This document shows positions 1 through 8,536 of a stretch of 64,000 nucleotides of DNA, one piece after another. The stretch comes from Paramagnetospirillum magneticum AMB-1 (lineage in GTDB: Bacteria > Pseudomonadota > Alphaproteobacteria > Rhodospirillales > Magnetospirillaceae). A program made the translations under genes and the position numbers. Where the stretch lies: contig NC_007626.1 of the NCBI RefSeq assembly GCF_000009985.1, positions 1,091,501 through 1,155,500 on the forward strand. Reading direction: 5' to 3'. The stretch's first letter is position 1. Every line of letters begins with the position of its first letter. Under the pieces are notes generated by a model. The model was not told the DNA's origin. It worked only from the letters and a program-made list of their open reading frames with translations, and did not search any database.

Positions 1-40
1 GGCGCGCCGCTGAAGAACACGGGAGGGACGGGGCCGGAGG

Positions 41-1045
41 TCAGACATGGCCCTCGGCCTCACGAACGAGTGCAGCCAGCAGGCGCTTGGCCACGACGTC
101 AGGCGGTAATTCGCCAACCTCCAGCGCCTTGGAGCCAAACTCGGAGGTAACCACCACCGTCTCCCCTTTCAACTCGCATCTGCCGATATAGGGGATTTCA
201 TCGATCTCAACGACAATATCGTGCGGGCCAATCATGGCGGTTGTAGCTCTCGACAATCTCCGAACCCGATCGGACACCTTTGCGGACAACGCTGAGCCAC
301 ACTCATCAAGAGCCGATAACACTGCTTCGGCCAAGTCGGGCCGATCTTGTGCCACCCGACCAAGCAGCACGACGGCGTCGTCGTCGGCAATGTCGGCTAA
401 GGCATCGATTACTTCGTGGTTGGGCGCCGATGCTAACGCTTCGCTCAGCGCCTCTAGGGCATCAACCTTCCCAAATCGCCCAAGGGCGCAGGCCGCGGCA
501 ATGCGAACGCTGGGGTGCAGATCATCTTGAAGATCCAACAAGATAGCGACAACATCAGGATCTAAGCGTGCGCTGCGACAGGCATCGGCACGGACATCGG
601 GTTCGTCATGGCGCAGCAACCGCATCGTCACGGCGGCAGGCAGGGTGACGCCGGTTCGAGCTGCTGCGGCAACAGCAAGTACCAACCCAGGCCCCTGAAC
701 CATATCTCGTGTGATGATCCGCTCCACCGCAGTCGCCGCCTCTGGGCCGCCGATTTCAACCAAGACTTCAAGTGCCACGGCTTGCTCGCGGATCAAGGCA
801 CTGAGGCCAAAGCCAGAGAACCTCTTGCAGATACCCTCAAGGGCTGGCACAGCCGCCGTCAATTTACGCCGCCCACATTCGGTCATCCGGGCGAAGATTT
901 CCGCAATCCCAGCGGTTGCGATTCCTGCCACCAATTCTTGATCTGGTAACGAGCTGAGATCGGCAGGCGCGCGGCCATCGGCCCGCGATGAAGGCTTCGC
1001 CGATGGGGCTCGCTGTTCAAAGAGATGGAGCTGGCTTTTCGACAT
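41..1045 (-). CDS. HEAT-repeat protein
   Basis: The 334-residue product is a predicted soluble alpha-solenoid. After a polar N-terminus of about 40 residues come repeated helix pairs with the HEAT/PBS-lyase pattern, for example the segments around DEPDVRADACR and HPSVRIAAACALGRFG. The last 50 residues are beta-rich. No signal peptide, membrane segment or catalytic motif is visible. HEAT proteins usually act as protein-binding scaffolds; the partner here is unknown. The ATG giving MSKSQ is preferred over an upstream GTG at 1117 because the paralogue at 1325-2100 aligns only downstream of it. No strong ribosome site is seen, so the start is uncertain. The neighbouring paralogue is broken, which suggests that this is the surviving copy of a duplicated pair. 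Confidence 0.75.
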   Translation of the reverse strand: MSKSQLHLFEQRAPSAKPSSRADGRAPADLSSLPDQELVAGIATAGIAEIFARMTECGRRKLTAAVPALEGICKRFSGFGLSALIREQAVALEVLVEIGGPEAATAVERIITRDMVQGPGLVLAVAAAARTGVTLPAAVTMRLLRHDEPDVRADACRSARLDPDVVAILLDLQDDLHPSVRIAAACALGRFGKVDALEALSEALASAPNHEVIDALADIADDDAVVLLGRVAQDRPDLAEAVLSALDECGSALSAKVSDRVRRLSRATTAMIGPHDIVVEIDEIPYIGRCELKGETVVVTSEFGSKALEVGELPPDVVAKRLLAALVREAEGHV

Positions 1046-1324
1046 GGCGGTGATGATGCCAATTTTCTGCAAAAGAGAGAAGGTGTGAAGTTCGCCGACC
1101 AAAACTGTTGGCAACACTCAAAAGTAGAGCGCAATCTCCTTTCTCGACATCAAGAATGAAGATGGATGCCCAATGGGCGAGAGGCTGGTCATGCTTAATG
1201 CCGACTCGGCCTAAAGTGAGGATCAAGGCTTATCTGCCGGAACCATAATCAGCTGTTGCGTGAAGTACGGGCAGTCATTGGACTTACGAACCTTCCACTT
1301 CCCGTTGGCAACGGGACATAGCGT
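1046..1324. other. Intergenic stretch upstream of the HEAT-repeat gene
   Basis: No gene is supported here. It lies between the intact HEAT gene and the 3' end of its broken paralogue, so it should hold the promoter of the intact gene, but I cannot assign -35/-10 boxes with confidence. A short perfect inverted repeat, CCCGTT-GGC-AACGGG, lies at 1301-1315. Confidence 0.4.
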
Positions 1325-2100
1325 TGTTTAGATAACAACCACCGCCCTGCCTCTACCGAGTGGGAAACCCACCGGCCACCTTTGCCGCCAGCGGCAATTC
1401 GCAACCATCCAGCACCTCCAGGACAGCATCTGCTAATTCCGCTCTGTCGCGGGCCACGCGGCCTAGCTGCACGATGGCAGTGTCATCCAGCACCCCGGCG
1501 ATCGCCTCTATAACCTCGACGGTCGGGGCTTTTCAAGCATCCGCATCAGGACAGGCAGGGCCTCAGCACGGCCCATATGTCCCAGCGCGCAGGCTGCAGC
1601 ACCGTGTACACCAGCATTGAGATCGCCCAGTAGCTCGATCAGGCCGTTGATCACCACCGGGCTTGGACGCGCGCAGTGGCAGGCGTCGGCACGAATGGCT
1701 GGGTCGGCGTGCCGCAGCAAGTCCGTGACCGTGGTCGTCGGCAGGGTGGCGGCCAATTGAGCCGCCGCCCATACTGCTGTCGCCAAGGTCGGACCTTGGA
1801 CTTCCCGCCGCTCTATAATGCGTGCAACCGCAGCACCCGCTTCCGCTCCGCCAATCGCCACCAGAGCGCCCAGGGCGGCGACCTGCTCTCGCACTGGGGC
1901 GGGCGGCGGCGAACCCGGTGAACCGGCGAATTACCTCCGCCAATGCGGGCACGGCAGCAGCCAGTTTCCGGCGACCAGCCTCCTGCATGACAGCCTCGAC
2001 ATCGGAGATCCCGACTTGCGTGATGGCGGCAAGCAATTCATCGCTGGTCATGCTGGCGATATCGACAGCAGGTCGAGGCGCCGGCATTGAGGCAGGCGCA
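1325..2100 (-). pseudogene. Frameshifted paralogue of the HEAT-repeat protein
   Basis: Minus-strand translation aligns along most of the intact HEAT protein at 41-1045, but in three successive frames. The first part (about 2100-1895) carries GRRKLAAAVPALAEV, matching GRRKLTAAVPALEGI. The second frame (about 1894-1525) carries REQVAALGALVAIGG and HADPAIRADACHCAR. The third (about 1520-1325) carries EVIEAIAGVLDD and LGRVARDRAEL. At least two frameshifts, near 1890 and 1525, therefore break the gene. The 5' end runs straight into an IS3 transposase remnant, so the first codons are lost. This is a clear tandem duplicate that has decayed. No functional product is expected. Confidence 0.85.
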
Positions 2101-2370
2101 GCTTTAGCCGCATGCATGCCTCATCGTTGAGCCAAAGACGGCTCCGCTTGGGCTGCTTTGGTGGCACTTTAAGCCCCTCCCGCCGCCAGATCCGCTCGAC
2201 CCGCTTGGGATTGACGGTCCAACCTGCGTCACGCAGCAGGGCCGTAATCCGGCGGTAGCCATAGCGGCCATACTGGCGAGCCAGGGTGATGACGTCGGCG
2301 GTCAGTGCCTCTTCATCATCCCGATCCTGTAGCTCACGTCGCTGCGTCGAGCGGGGGCTGTCCCAGCACT
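2101..2370 (-). pseudogene. IS3-family transposase (OrfB) fragment
   Basis: The minus strand encodes a piece resembling the N-terminal part of IS3-family OrfB proteins: an RSTQRREL-like start, then YGRYGYRRITALLRDAGW, VNPKRVERIWRREGLKVP and KRSRLWLND. The HTH_21-type region is intact but the DDE catalytic core is missing. The fragment abuts, and has replaced, the 5' end of the HEAT pseudogene, indicating that an IS insertion followed by deletion broke that gene. No inverted repeats could be paired. Confidence 0.8.
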
Positions 2371-2430
2371 ATCCACACCGGATAGCGAGGGGAGGAGGTC
2401 GAAAAGCTGCTGCCTACAGACTGGCTCAGA

Positions 2431-3015
2431 CTATTCGTACGAGTTCGGCGTGGCATTAGTATTTAGCTCATCAAGGAGATCTTCAAGAAGCCCCTGCAGG
2501 ATGATGGCTGGCGAATCGAAATCGTGAGCGATAAAATTGGCGGTATTTTCCATTAGGTTTGTTTGGCTTTGTTTTGAATCGGTTATTAAAGATAGGTTAG
2601 AGTCTGGCGCGCTGGACTGTTTCACCCCCTGCTCAAGACGGTTGTTCCTGGCAGAGTTGGACGGTTCTTGTGCGCGTGGTGGATGGTTTTGATTTAGCTG
2701 TAACTGGTAGACATTTGATCTTCCCCGTCGCTCCCCAGGGAATTGACTGTTTTTGTTACCGCCACCAGCGGTGTAGGTAAAGTAGCCGCACAGAAGCAGT
2801 GTCTTGATCGCAGTAGCAACGGCCGCCCTCGACAGCCCGACATCCGATGCAATCCGCTCGTAGCTTGGAAAGCATTGCCCGTTTTGGCTGTTTATTCGGT
2901 TGATAAGCGCAAAGCCGACTCTGCGTGAGCTATCATTCAGTCGAGGGTCCTTCATGATTTGTGACAGCACACTCATTCGAGCGGCCAATGAGTACGGCTT
3001 TTGCGCCTCTGTCAT
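2431..3015 (-). CDS. Helix-turn-helix (HTH_36-type) DNA-binding protein
   Basis: The 194-residue protein has an N-terminal winged-helix region of the type found in plasmid/phage replication-initiator-like and accessory-element regulators. Its landmarks are MKDPRLNDSSRRVGF, then CFPSYERIASDVGLSR (the recognition helix-turn-helix) and a GGGNKNSQFPGE turn. The C-terminal 90 residues are polar, Asn/Ser/Gln-rich and low in complexity. It overlaps the upstream AlpA-like gene by four bases (ATGA), so the two are probably translationally coupled. A paralogue lies at 23860-24228. The gene is visibly more AT-rich than its surroundings, consistent with foreign origin. Its exact role (replication or transcriptional control in a mobile element) is inferred. 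Confidence 0.75.
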   Translation of the reverse strand: MTEAQKPYSLAARMSVLSQIMKDPRLNDSSRRVGFALINRINSQNGQCFPSYERIASDVGLSRAAVATAIKTLLLCGYFTYTAGGGNKNSQFPGERRGRSNVYQLQLNQNHPPRAQEPSNSARNNRLEQGVKQSSAPDSNLSLITDSKQSQTNLMENTANFIAHDFDSPAIILQGLLEDLLDELNTNATPNSYE

Positions 3016-3185
3016 TGTGATTCGATCCAGGCTTGGACGGCCGAACTTTTCCAGCGAAGAAGGCGGCCAATCCTGATCGGAGGCGGGACAGCATCAGGAT
3101 TGGCCGAAAGAAAGCAATAAAGCGATTTAAGGCTTGGAAGCCTCAGAATCGTCATAAGCTCTCCGGGGGTAATGAGGTGATCCAT
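3012..3185 (-). CDS. AlpA/excisionase-like small DNA-binding protein
   Basis: The short product (57 residues from MDHLITPGEL) has the AlpA/HTH_17 pattern: LITPGELMTIL-LPS-KSLYCFL, then PPPIRIGRLLRWKSSAVQAW, ending a few residues later. Such proteins bind DNA as MerR-like winged helices and often control excision or integrase expression in genomic islands. The ATG at 3185 has a well-placed GGAG six bases upstream, which decides the start over earlier in-frame codons. It forms a two-gene unit with the downstream HTH protein. No integrase is encoded nearby, so this is probably a leftover of an integrative element. Confidence 0.7.
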   Translation of the reverse strand: MDHLITPGELMTILRLPSLKSLYCFLSANPDAVPPPIRIGRLLRWKSSAVQAWIESQ

Positions 3186-3226
3186 GTCGTGCTCCATGTT
3201 GCATTGAATCATGGTAGCGAAAGTCA

Positions 3227-4480
3227 CTATAAAAAGTGAAGTGGGGGTCTATTTTTTTCTGCAAACAGATCGAACGTTGTTTGTGAATTGGCAGATTTAT
3301 GGGCTAACCCGGCGCTAATTAATGCGGAATCGAAACCTGTTACCAGTGAGTTGGTCGTCGCCTCGCGTACACAATGGAATTTTGATCTGGGAGATCGCTT
3401 CACACTTGGTGTCAGCATGGTGATGAAGATCCGAAAATCGACATCCTGTCGCCAGATGGGCATAGGATGTCGATTTTGATGGCGATTCCGGACGGGTTCG
3501 TCGTGGGCATGGTGGTGAAAATCTCGCCGTCGAGCTGACCTGCTCGGGAACTTTCCTCCGGCGAAAAGTAGAGCCTTTGGCAAAGTTATGCCGTCTGGCG
3601 CGGTGTGGGCAATGGGGCCGGGCTCGGAGCCCCGGAGGGGCGGAGAGGATGGCCCCATTGCCTTGAGTTTGGCGGCGTGCGCCGCCGGGGTCTGGTATCC
3701 CAGGGATGAGTGTGGTCTGGCGGTGTTGTAGTCGTCCGCCCAGGCGGCGATGACGGCCCGGGCCTGGGGCAGGCTGGTGAAGACCGTCTCGTTGAGCAAC
3801 TCGTCGCGCATGCGGCCATTGAAGCTTTCGACGAAGCCGTTCTGCATGGGCTTTCCCGGCGCGATGTAATGCCAGTCGATCCGCTGCTGCTGTTTCCAGG
3901 CCAGGACGGCATTGGACGTCAGCTCGGTGCCGTTGTCCGAGACGATCATCTCTGGTCGCCCTCGCCGAGCAATCAGCGCCGACAGTTCACGGGTCACCCT
4001 GGCCCCCGAGATCGAGGTGTCGGGAATGGCGGCCAGGCACTCCCGCGTCACGTCGTCGACCACGTTGAGGATGCGGAACCGCCGTCCACAGGCCAATTGG
4101 TCATGGACGAAGTCCAGCGACCAGCGGGCGTTGGCGCGGGCCTCGACCAGGATCGGGGCACGGCTGCCAATGGCCTTGCGCCGGGTCTTACGCTTGCGCA
4201 CCGCCAAGCCCTCCTCGCGATAAAGCCGATAGATACGGCTCAGTCCCGATGGCTCCCCCGTCTCGTGCAGCAGGATGAACAGCCGACGATAGCCGAAACG
4301 CCGCCGGAGGTTGGCCAAGTCCCGCAGGCGGGCACGCAGCGCCTCGTCCCTGGGGCGGCGCGACCGGTAGCGGATCGTCATACGGTCGGCGGCAATCACC
4401 GCACAGGCCCGACGCTCGCTCATCTCGAATTGGCTTCGCAGATGGGCGACAGCTTCTCGCTTGGCGGCGGGCCTCACCAT
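3227..4480 (-). CDS. IS3-family transposase OrfB, with readthrough extension
   Basis: The first ~290 residues are a full OrfB: an HTH_21 segment (LRRRFGYRRLFILLHE), then the rve/DDE integrase core. The acidic residues sit in WSLDFVHDQL, IVSDNGTELTS and GFVESFNGRMRDELLNE, and the C-terminal signature is ARPHSSLGYQTPAA. The natural stop appears lost, because the frame runs about 100 further residues through the presumed element end and one hairpin repeat. OrfB starts at an ATG inside GGAAAAAAATGG, the slippery stretch that normally joins OrfA and OrfB by frameshifting. OrfA is truncated, so the usual fusion transposase cannot be made. Confidence 0.75.
   Translation of the reverse strand: MVRPAAKREAVAHLRSQFEMSERRACAVIAADRMTIRYRSRRPRDEALRARLRDLANLRRRFGYRRLFILLHETGEPSGLSRIYRLYREEGLAVRKRKTRRKAIGSRAPILVEARANARWSLDFVHDQLACGRRFRILNVVDDVTRECLAAIPDTSISGARVTRELSALIARRGRPEMIVSDNGTELTSNAVLAWKQQQRIDWHYIAPGKPMQNGFVESFNGRMRDELLNETVFTSLPQARAVIAAWADDYNTARPHSSLGYQTPAAHAAKLKAMGPSSPPLRGSEPGPIAHTAPDGITLPKALLFAGGKFPSRSARRRDFHHHAHDEPVRNRHQNRHPMPIWRQDVDFRIFITMLTPSVKRSPRSKFHCVREATTNSLVTGFDSALISAGLAHKSANSQTTFDLFAEKNRPPLHFL
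3434..3477. repeat. Hairpin repeat, copy 1
   Basis: Perfect 14-bp arms, AAAATCGACATCCT and AGGATGTCGATTTT, are separated by a 16-base loop containing GCCAGATGGG. Near-identical copies occur at 6067-6108 and, in the opposite orientation, at 6300-6343. The size and structure resemble REP/MITE-like dispersed palindromes. Confidence 0.85.
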
Positions 4481-4625
4481 TTTTTTCCCAGCAGATCGCG
4501 GAGCGCGGCCTCGTTCAGCATGGATTCCGCCAGCAGCTTCTTCAGCTGGGCGTTCTCGTCCTCAAGCGCTTTCAGCCGCCGGGCTTCCGACACGTCGAGC
4601 CCGCCATACTTGGCCTTCCACTTAA
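3536..4625 (-). mobile_element. Truncated IS3-family (IS407-like) element
   Basis: The element carries OrfB and the 3' part of OrfA on the minus strand. Its downstream end is placed at TGACCTGCTCGGGAAC (3536), which resembles the TGACC terminus of the complete related element at 11784-13060. The upstream end is cut at about 4625, where an IS110-family sequence begins, so the OrfA N-terminus and one inverted repeat are missing. It is probably non-autonomous. Confidence 0.7.
4474..4625 (-). pseudogene. IS3-family OrfA, 5'-truncated
   Basis: The minus-strand frame preserves the OrfA C-terminal leucine-zipper half, from WKAKYGGLDVSEARRL to LRDLLGKKW and stop. The N-terminal helix-turn-helix, seen as FSEEQIIDIL in the intact copy at 11856, is missing because the IS110-family sequence starts at about 4625. 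The stop codon follows the seven-A run used for frameshifting into OrfB. Confidence 0.75.
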
Positions 4626-4693
4626 TGGGATGGACGTCTCTCCCCCCAAGCGGCAACGCTTGCAAAGGGGCGCATCAGATGTTGGAGGAGATC

Positions 4694-5363
4694 ATGACGA
4701 TCACATACATGGGTATCGATCTGGAGAAGAGCGTGTTCCAACTGCACGGGGCGGATGCCGATGCGCGGCCTCCTGCTGGACCGTGGCTTCGCGATCGGTG
4801 CTTCGATCACTCGAGCCCGGCGCGCCATCCCCGAGATCATCTCCGATCCGAACAACGGTTTGACCACCATGGCTCGGGAAACCATCACGGAACTCCACGA
4901 GTTTCTTGGTCAGATCGACCAGCGGATCAAAGCGTTCGACCGTCGCATCGGGGAGATCTTCCGCGCGAATGCGGCTTGTCAACGGATCGCCCGCATCTTT
5001 GGCGTCGGCCCCAAAACGGCCACCGCCGTGATCGCGGCGGTCGGAGATGGCAAGGAGTTTAAGAATGGCCGACACCTTTCCGCTTGGATGGGGCTTGTCC
5101 CACGACAGCATTCCAGTGGCAGTCGATAGATTCTGATGGGGATCAGCAAGCGCGGCGATCAGCACCTGCGAACCTTGCTCGTTCATGGCGCGAGAGCCGT
5201 GGTGCGGGTGGCCGCGAGACGGAGTGACCCGTTCAGCCAATGGATCAATGCGCTGCGAGAGCGTCGCGGGGCGAACCGGGCAATTGTCGCCGTCGCCAAC
5301 AAGAACGCCCGGATCATATGGGCGATGCTTCGGCGCCATGAGGAATTCCAGCCCGCAACCTGA
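4694..5363 (+). pseudogene. IS110-family transposase, internally deleted
   Basis: The first 18 residues (MTITYMGIDLEKSVFQLHG) are the conserved DEDD-type N-terminus of IS110-family transposases. The frame then jumps at about 4755 to a C-terminal segment containing the transposase_20 helix-hairpin-helix motif (IARIFGVGPKTATAV) and HLSAWMGLVPRQHSSG. A second break near 5128 separates this from GISKRGDQHLRTLLVHGARA, which continues to 5363. Most of the RuvC-like catalytic domain is deleted and at least one frameshift is present, so it is inactive. It interrupts or abuts the IS3 element on its left. Confidence 0.85.
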
Positions 5364-5389
5364 GGCTGGGATGGAGGTTGCATGGAGAT

Positions 5390-6018
5390 CTACGAAACGT
5401 GACCGACCGGCAAATCCGGTGTGTGAGGAACCTGGCTTTTATAACGGCCCCATGAGGCCGACCACTTGTTGAGGCTCACCACGCGGAATTCCCATTTGGG
5501 CGCACCGACATCCGGTGACGCCGGATAGATGTTCGCAACCTGGGATGCGGTCAGAACGGCTCGAAGAAATCCTTGCGACAGGAGAGACGTCCATAGATGT
5601 AGAAGGTGGCGCTCGATATGCCATGGCGGCGACACACATCCGCCGTCGCGGCACCGGCCTCCTGCTCCCAATGATCTGCTCTTCCGAAAACCTGCTCCGC
5701 TTCATCTCGTCCGTCCTCCGATGGGCCGGACTCTACTTCAAACTGGAGGAATTTTCCCAAGGCAGGTCAGAGCAACTCGTCGCGGAGCTTCCCATTGAAG
5801 GGTTCGCAGTAGGCGTTCTACGGGCTACCGGGTTCGATAAAGAGCGTCCCCATCTCCACTTTGCCAAGCCATTTTCACACGGCAATGGCTGTCATTTCCG
5901 GGCCGATTTCGCTGCGAATGTACGTGGGCATAACCACCTCAGCGCGCCAGAAAATATACATCTGCTGTCGGATGACATTCACGCAGGGCGATTGATGCCA
6001 TCGACACAGCTAAAATAG
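5390..6018 (-). pseudogene. Decayed IS3-family element (OrfA and OrfB remnants)
   Basis: On the minus strand, 5705-5560 encodes RSRFSEEQIIG, then after a frameshift EQEAGAATADVCRRHGISSATFY, the helix-turn-helix of an IS3 OrfA. Between about 5950 and 5760 the same strand encodes parts of the OrfB DDE core, recognisable as YIRSEIGPEMTAIAV and TLFIEPGSP-NAYCEPFNGKLRDELL, with in-frame stops. The order of the pieces is scrambled relative to a normal element, so deletion or rearrangement has occurred. The stretch 5390-5550 holds no recognisable gene. Confidence 0.7.
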
Positions 6019-6066
6019 AACGCTATGTCGCGCTCGAGACATTGGCATTCTCAGAAATTCGACGTG

Positions 6067-6108
6067 AAATCGACATCCTGTCGCCAGTTGGCAATAGGAT
6101 GTCGATTT
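6067..6108. repeat. Hairpin repeat, copy 2
   Basis: Arms AAATCGACATCCT and AGGATGTCGATTT (13 bp, perfect) flank a loop containing GTCGCCAGTTGGCAAT. It is in the same orientation as copy 1. Confidence 0.85.
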
Positions 6109-6416
6109 TTGATGTTTTAAGTTAGTCAATCCCGGCAGCCAAAATGAGAGATGTCGTCTTCACATTGGCGGAAGGCGGTGAGGTTGGCCGTAGAAATTGA
6201 TTTAGTTGACGGGGTTTCAAATGGGATGGTTGTCCAGTGCAGCCAATTGAAGATTTCTGCTCTGGAGTTCTGTCTTTCCGTCTGGTTCCAGTTCATTGCA
6301 AAATCGACATCCTATTGCTATCTGGCCATAGGATGTCGATTTTGAATGTGATCAGATAATTAGGGCTGCGGCTATTAGCAGTGTCGCTCGCAGCTGACTG
6401 CCGGGACTATATGGCG
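6109..6416. other. Non-coding stretch between IS remnants and the AAA+/M41 operon
   Basis: It is AT-rich and holds one hairpin repeat copy at 6300-6343. No coding sequence is supported. The hairpin lies about 75 bp past the stop of the protease gene and could serve as that operon's transcriptional end in addition to being a mobile repeat. Confidence 0.5.
6300..6343. repeat. Hairpin repeat, copy 3 (inverted)
   Basis: Perfect 16-bp arms AAAATCGACATCCTAT and ATAGGATGTCGATTTT surround a 12-base loop. The loop (TGCTATCTGGCC) resembles the reverse complement of the copy-1 loop, so this copy is inverted relative to the other two. Confidence 0.85.
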
Positions 6417-8483
6417 TTAGCTCATGTGGATAGTCATGCTTATTGAGGTTCCATAGCCTCCTTCGGAGTGCGCGGCCAGCAGTCCAGCGCTTTGCGGGTC
6501 GACTTGGGCGATGATCTCGTGGGCATCGAGCGTTTCTTGGCGTTGCAGCATGTCTGCGATGCGCAAGACCGTTGTCGAGTTCCATCGAATCAGATTTAGC
6601 GCCTCCTGATACGCCTGCTCGAGAATGCTTGAAACTTTGCGCGCCAAGTCCGGGCGGGTACTGAGCATTGGTCCGATGCTGTCGATGTTCGGCATCCCTG
6701 TCCATACCAGTGGCATTTGATCGTCCATGCCCATTGCTGTCAAAGAGACCGTCGCCAAGACTGTCGCACGTGCCAGATCCGAGCTTGTGCTGCCGCCGGA
6801 GCCAGTCGACACGCTGCCAATCAATGTTTGTTCTGCGGCGCGGCCAGCGAGGAGGTGCATCAGCATGAAATTGATGTCGGAGCGGGTCTCTATTGATCCT
6901 TGATCAAGTGAAATCGTCACGCCACCGCCGCTTTCTTCCGTCTGGCGGATGCTGGCCATCACCAACATATCAGGACGATGAAGCGCAATCACAACGGCGT
7001 GACCAGCCTCATGGATCGCGCTGCGGCGCACAACTTCTGCAGGAGCCGTTCTGATTTTTCCACGGATCTCAGTAGTCAAATCTTCTTGCACCATGGGCCT
7101 GTTCGCATTGCGCGCACAGCGCCGAGCACCACGCACCCACCTCTCAATATCTGCGCCGGTGCCGCCATACGCCAGTTTGGCGAGGTCCTTCAAGTCGATG
7201 CCGTTTAGGTCCTGGCCGAGGTGATAGCGAAGAATTTTTCCAATGGACTCCTGATCGGGGAGAGGGATCAGGATGCCGCGGTCCAGACGTCCGGAACGAA
7301 CAATAGCGGGGTCAAGGCGCTCAGGATGGTTGCAGGCGGCGACGACGACCACTCCCTCACGACCCGTAACCCCGTCCAGCAATTCAAGGAAGCCATTCAC
7401 AACCTGCACGCTATAATCCCGGTACTCGCTTTTGAACTGGGACCGGTTTCCGAATCCATCAACTTCATCAATGAACAGGATCGAAGGAGCTGCCGCCCGA
7501 GCGGCATCAAATGTTGCCCGCATTGACTTCAAGAGGTCTCCCAAATGACCACTCGATTGCCATTGCGCGAGCGATGCGGAGATGAGAGGAAGGACGCATG
7601 AGCCAGCCAGGGCGCGCGCAAAGGTGGTTTTACCTGTGCCGGGCGGGCCGAACAAAAGGCATCCGCGATCAACTGCGGACCAAGGAATTCGTCCAGCTTT
7701 AAACTCAATGAGGTCGGCTTTCAGGCTCTGTCCCCAGGATGTTGCCTCCGGCATCCCGAAGAGTTGGTCAAGGGTGATGGCTGGAACTTGGTTCCGCGTC
7801 TCAACGAGACGGCGCAGCCTCTGCAAAATGGTATCGGCTCCGTCGCCAGGGCGGCTTGCCAAGGCAATATCTTCGATGTCGCAGCGACGTGCCAATTCAT
7901 CGGAAATGGGCTCGGCCGGAACCGAGTTGGTCATTGTCAGGATAATCTCATGCAGGGTTGTGGAGTCCAGGGGCGGCACAACAAGCCGGTGGTCGGCTAC
8001 CCGCAACAAATCCTTTGGCAGGAGGCGATCGGGAACATGGGAGATACCCAGCACAGAGCCGCCACCGGCCAAGGTTGCTGCTACGGCTCCATTTCCCTCC
8101 GACTGGGATTCGCCCTTCCTGGTGCCGCTCCGCTTGAATTCAACCCACCGCCCCGCAGGATTCACGCATCCCCATCGCCAATCATTGGAATCGCCGCTGA
8201 CGTATTGTGTGCCGGGTGATGTCACCATCAGTTGCCAGGCATTGGCTATGGGTTCCACCCAAGTGCTGCTCGGAACCTCGATGACCACGGCTAAGCCCGA
8301 TTCGGCAGGCAAACAGAGGCTGGGATGCCGTTGCAGGACGTGCCTCAGAGCAATTTCGGCAGCGACCTGGACCGGATTCTTGTTTTGGACGTCTGTGGCT
8401 TCGAGCGGAATCTCGATTGGATCGGTAAGAGTCTCCTGATCATCTTTGGGCATGGGGGGGCATTTGGGCTTTCTGGGCGCCAT
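6417..8483 (-). CDS. Soluble FtsH-like AAA+ ATPase / M41 zinc peptidase
   Basis: The 688-residue protein has a novel-looking N-terminal region (1-240), then an AAA+ module with Walker A GPPGTGKT (279-286), Walker B LFIDEVD (336-342) and second-region-of-homology arginines near 397-402. A C-terminal M41 peptidase domain follows, with the HEAGH zinc motif (491-495) and the downstream Asp ligand in STSSDLARAT (about 569). It therefore keeps every catalytic element of FtsH but lacks the N-terminal membrane segments, so it is probably a cytoplasmic ATP-dependent protease. A GAGGT ribosome site precedes the ATG. It is the last gene of a three-gene operon with two unrecognised proteins, under a divergent XRE regulator. 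Substrate unknown; a stress- or defence-linked role is inference. Confidence 0.88.
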   Translation of the reverse strand: MAPRKPKCPPMPKDDQETLTDPIEIPLEATDVQNKNPVQVAAEIALRHVLQRHPSLCLPAESGLAVVIEVPSSTWVEPIANAWQLMVTSPGTQYVSGDSNDWRWGCVNPAGRWVEFKRSGTRKGESQSEGNGAVAATLAGGGSVLGISHVPDRLLPKDLLRVADHRLVVPPLDSTTLHEIILTMTNSVPAEPISDELARRCDIEDIALASRPGDGADTILQRLRRLVETRNQVPAITLDQLFGMPEATSWGQSLKADLIEFKAGRIPWSAVDRGCLLFGPPGTGKTTFARALAGSCVLPLISASLAQWQSSGHLGDLLKSMRATFDAARAAAPSILFIDEVDGFGNRSQFKSEYRDYSVQVVNGFLELLDGVTGREGVVVVAACNHPERLDPAIVRSGRLDRGILIPLPDQESIGKILRYHLGQDLNGIDLKDLAKLAYGGTGADIERWVRGARRCARNANRPMVQEDLTTEIRGKIRTAPAEVVRRSAIHEAGHAVVIALHRPDMLVMASIRQTEESGGGVTISLDQGSIETRSDINFMLMHLLAGRAAEQTLIGSVSTGSGGSTSSDLARATVLATVSLTAMGMDDQMPLVWTGMPNIDSIGPMLSTRPDLARKVSSILEQAYQEALNLIRWNSTTVLRIADMLQRQETLDAHEIIAQVDPQSAGLLAAHSEGGYGTSISMTIHMS

Positions 8484-8536
8484 GGTGGACCTCAGTTTAT
8501 TTTGGAAGGATTAGGCTGTCGCCGGGGGCGAGGTGA

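Noticed and set aside
3710..5062. 450-codon plus-strand open frame
   Set aside because: It runs antisense to the IS3 transposase. Only its short segment after 4694 carries real coding signal, the IS110 N-terminus.
6151..6345. 64-codon plus-strand frame
   Set aside because: It ends inside the hairpin repeat and has no domain or ribosome site. A similar frame at 3288-3479 ends in another copy of the repeat, which explains both.
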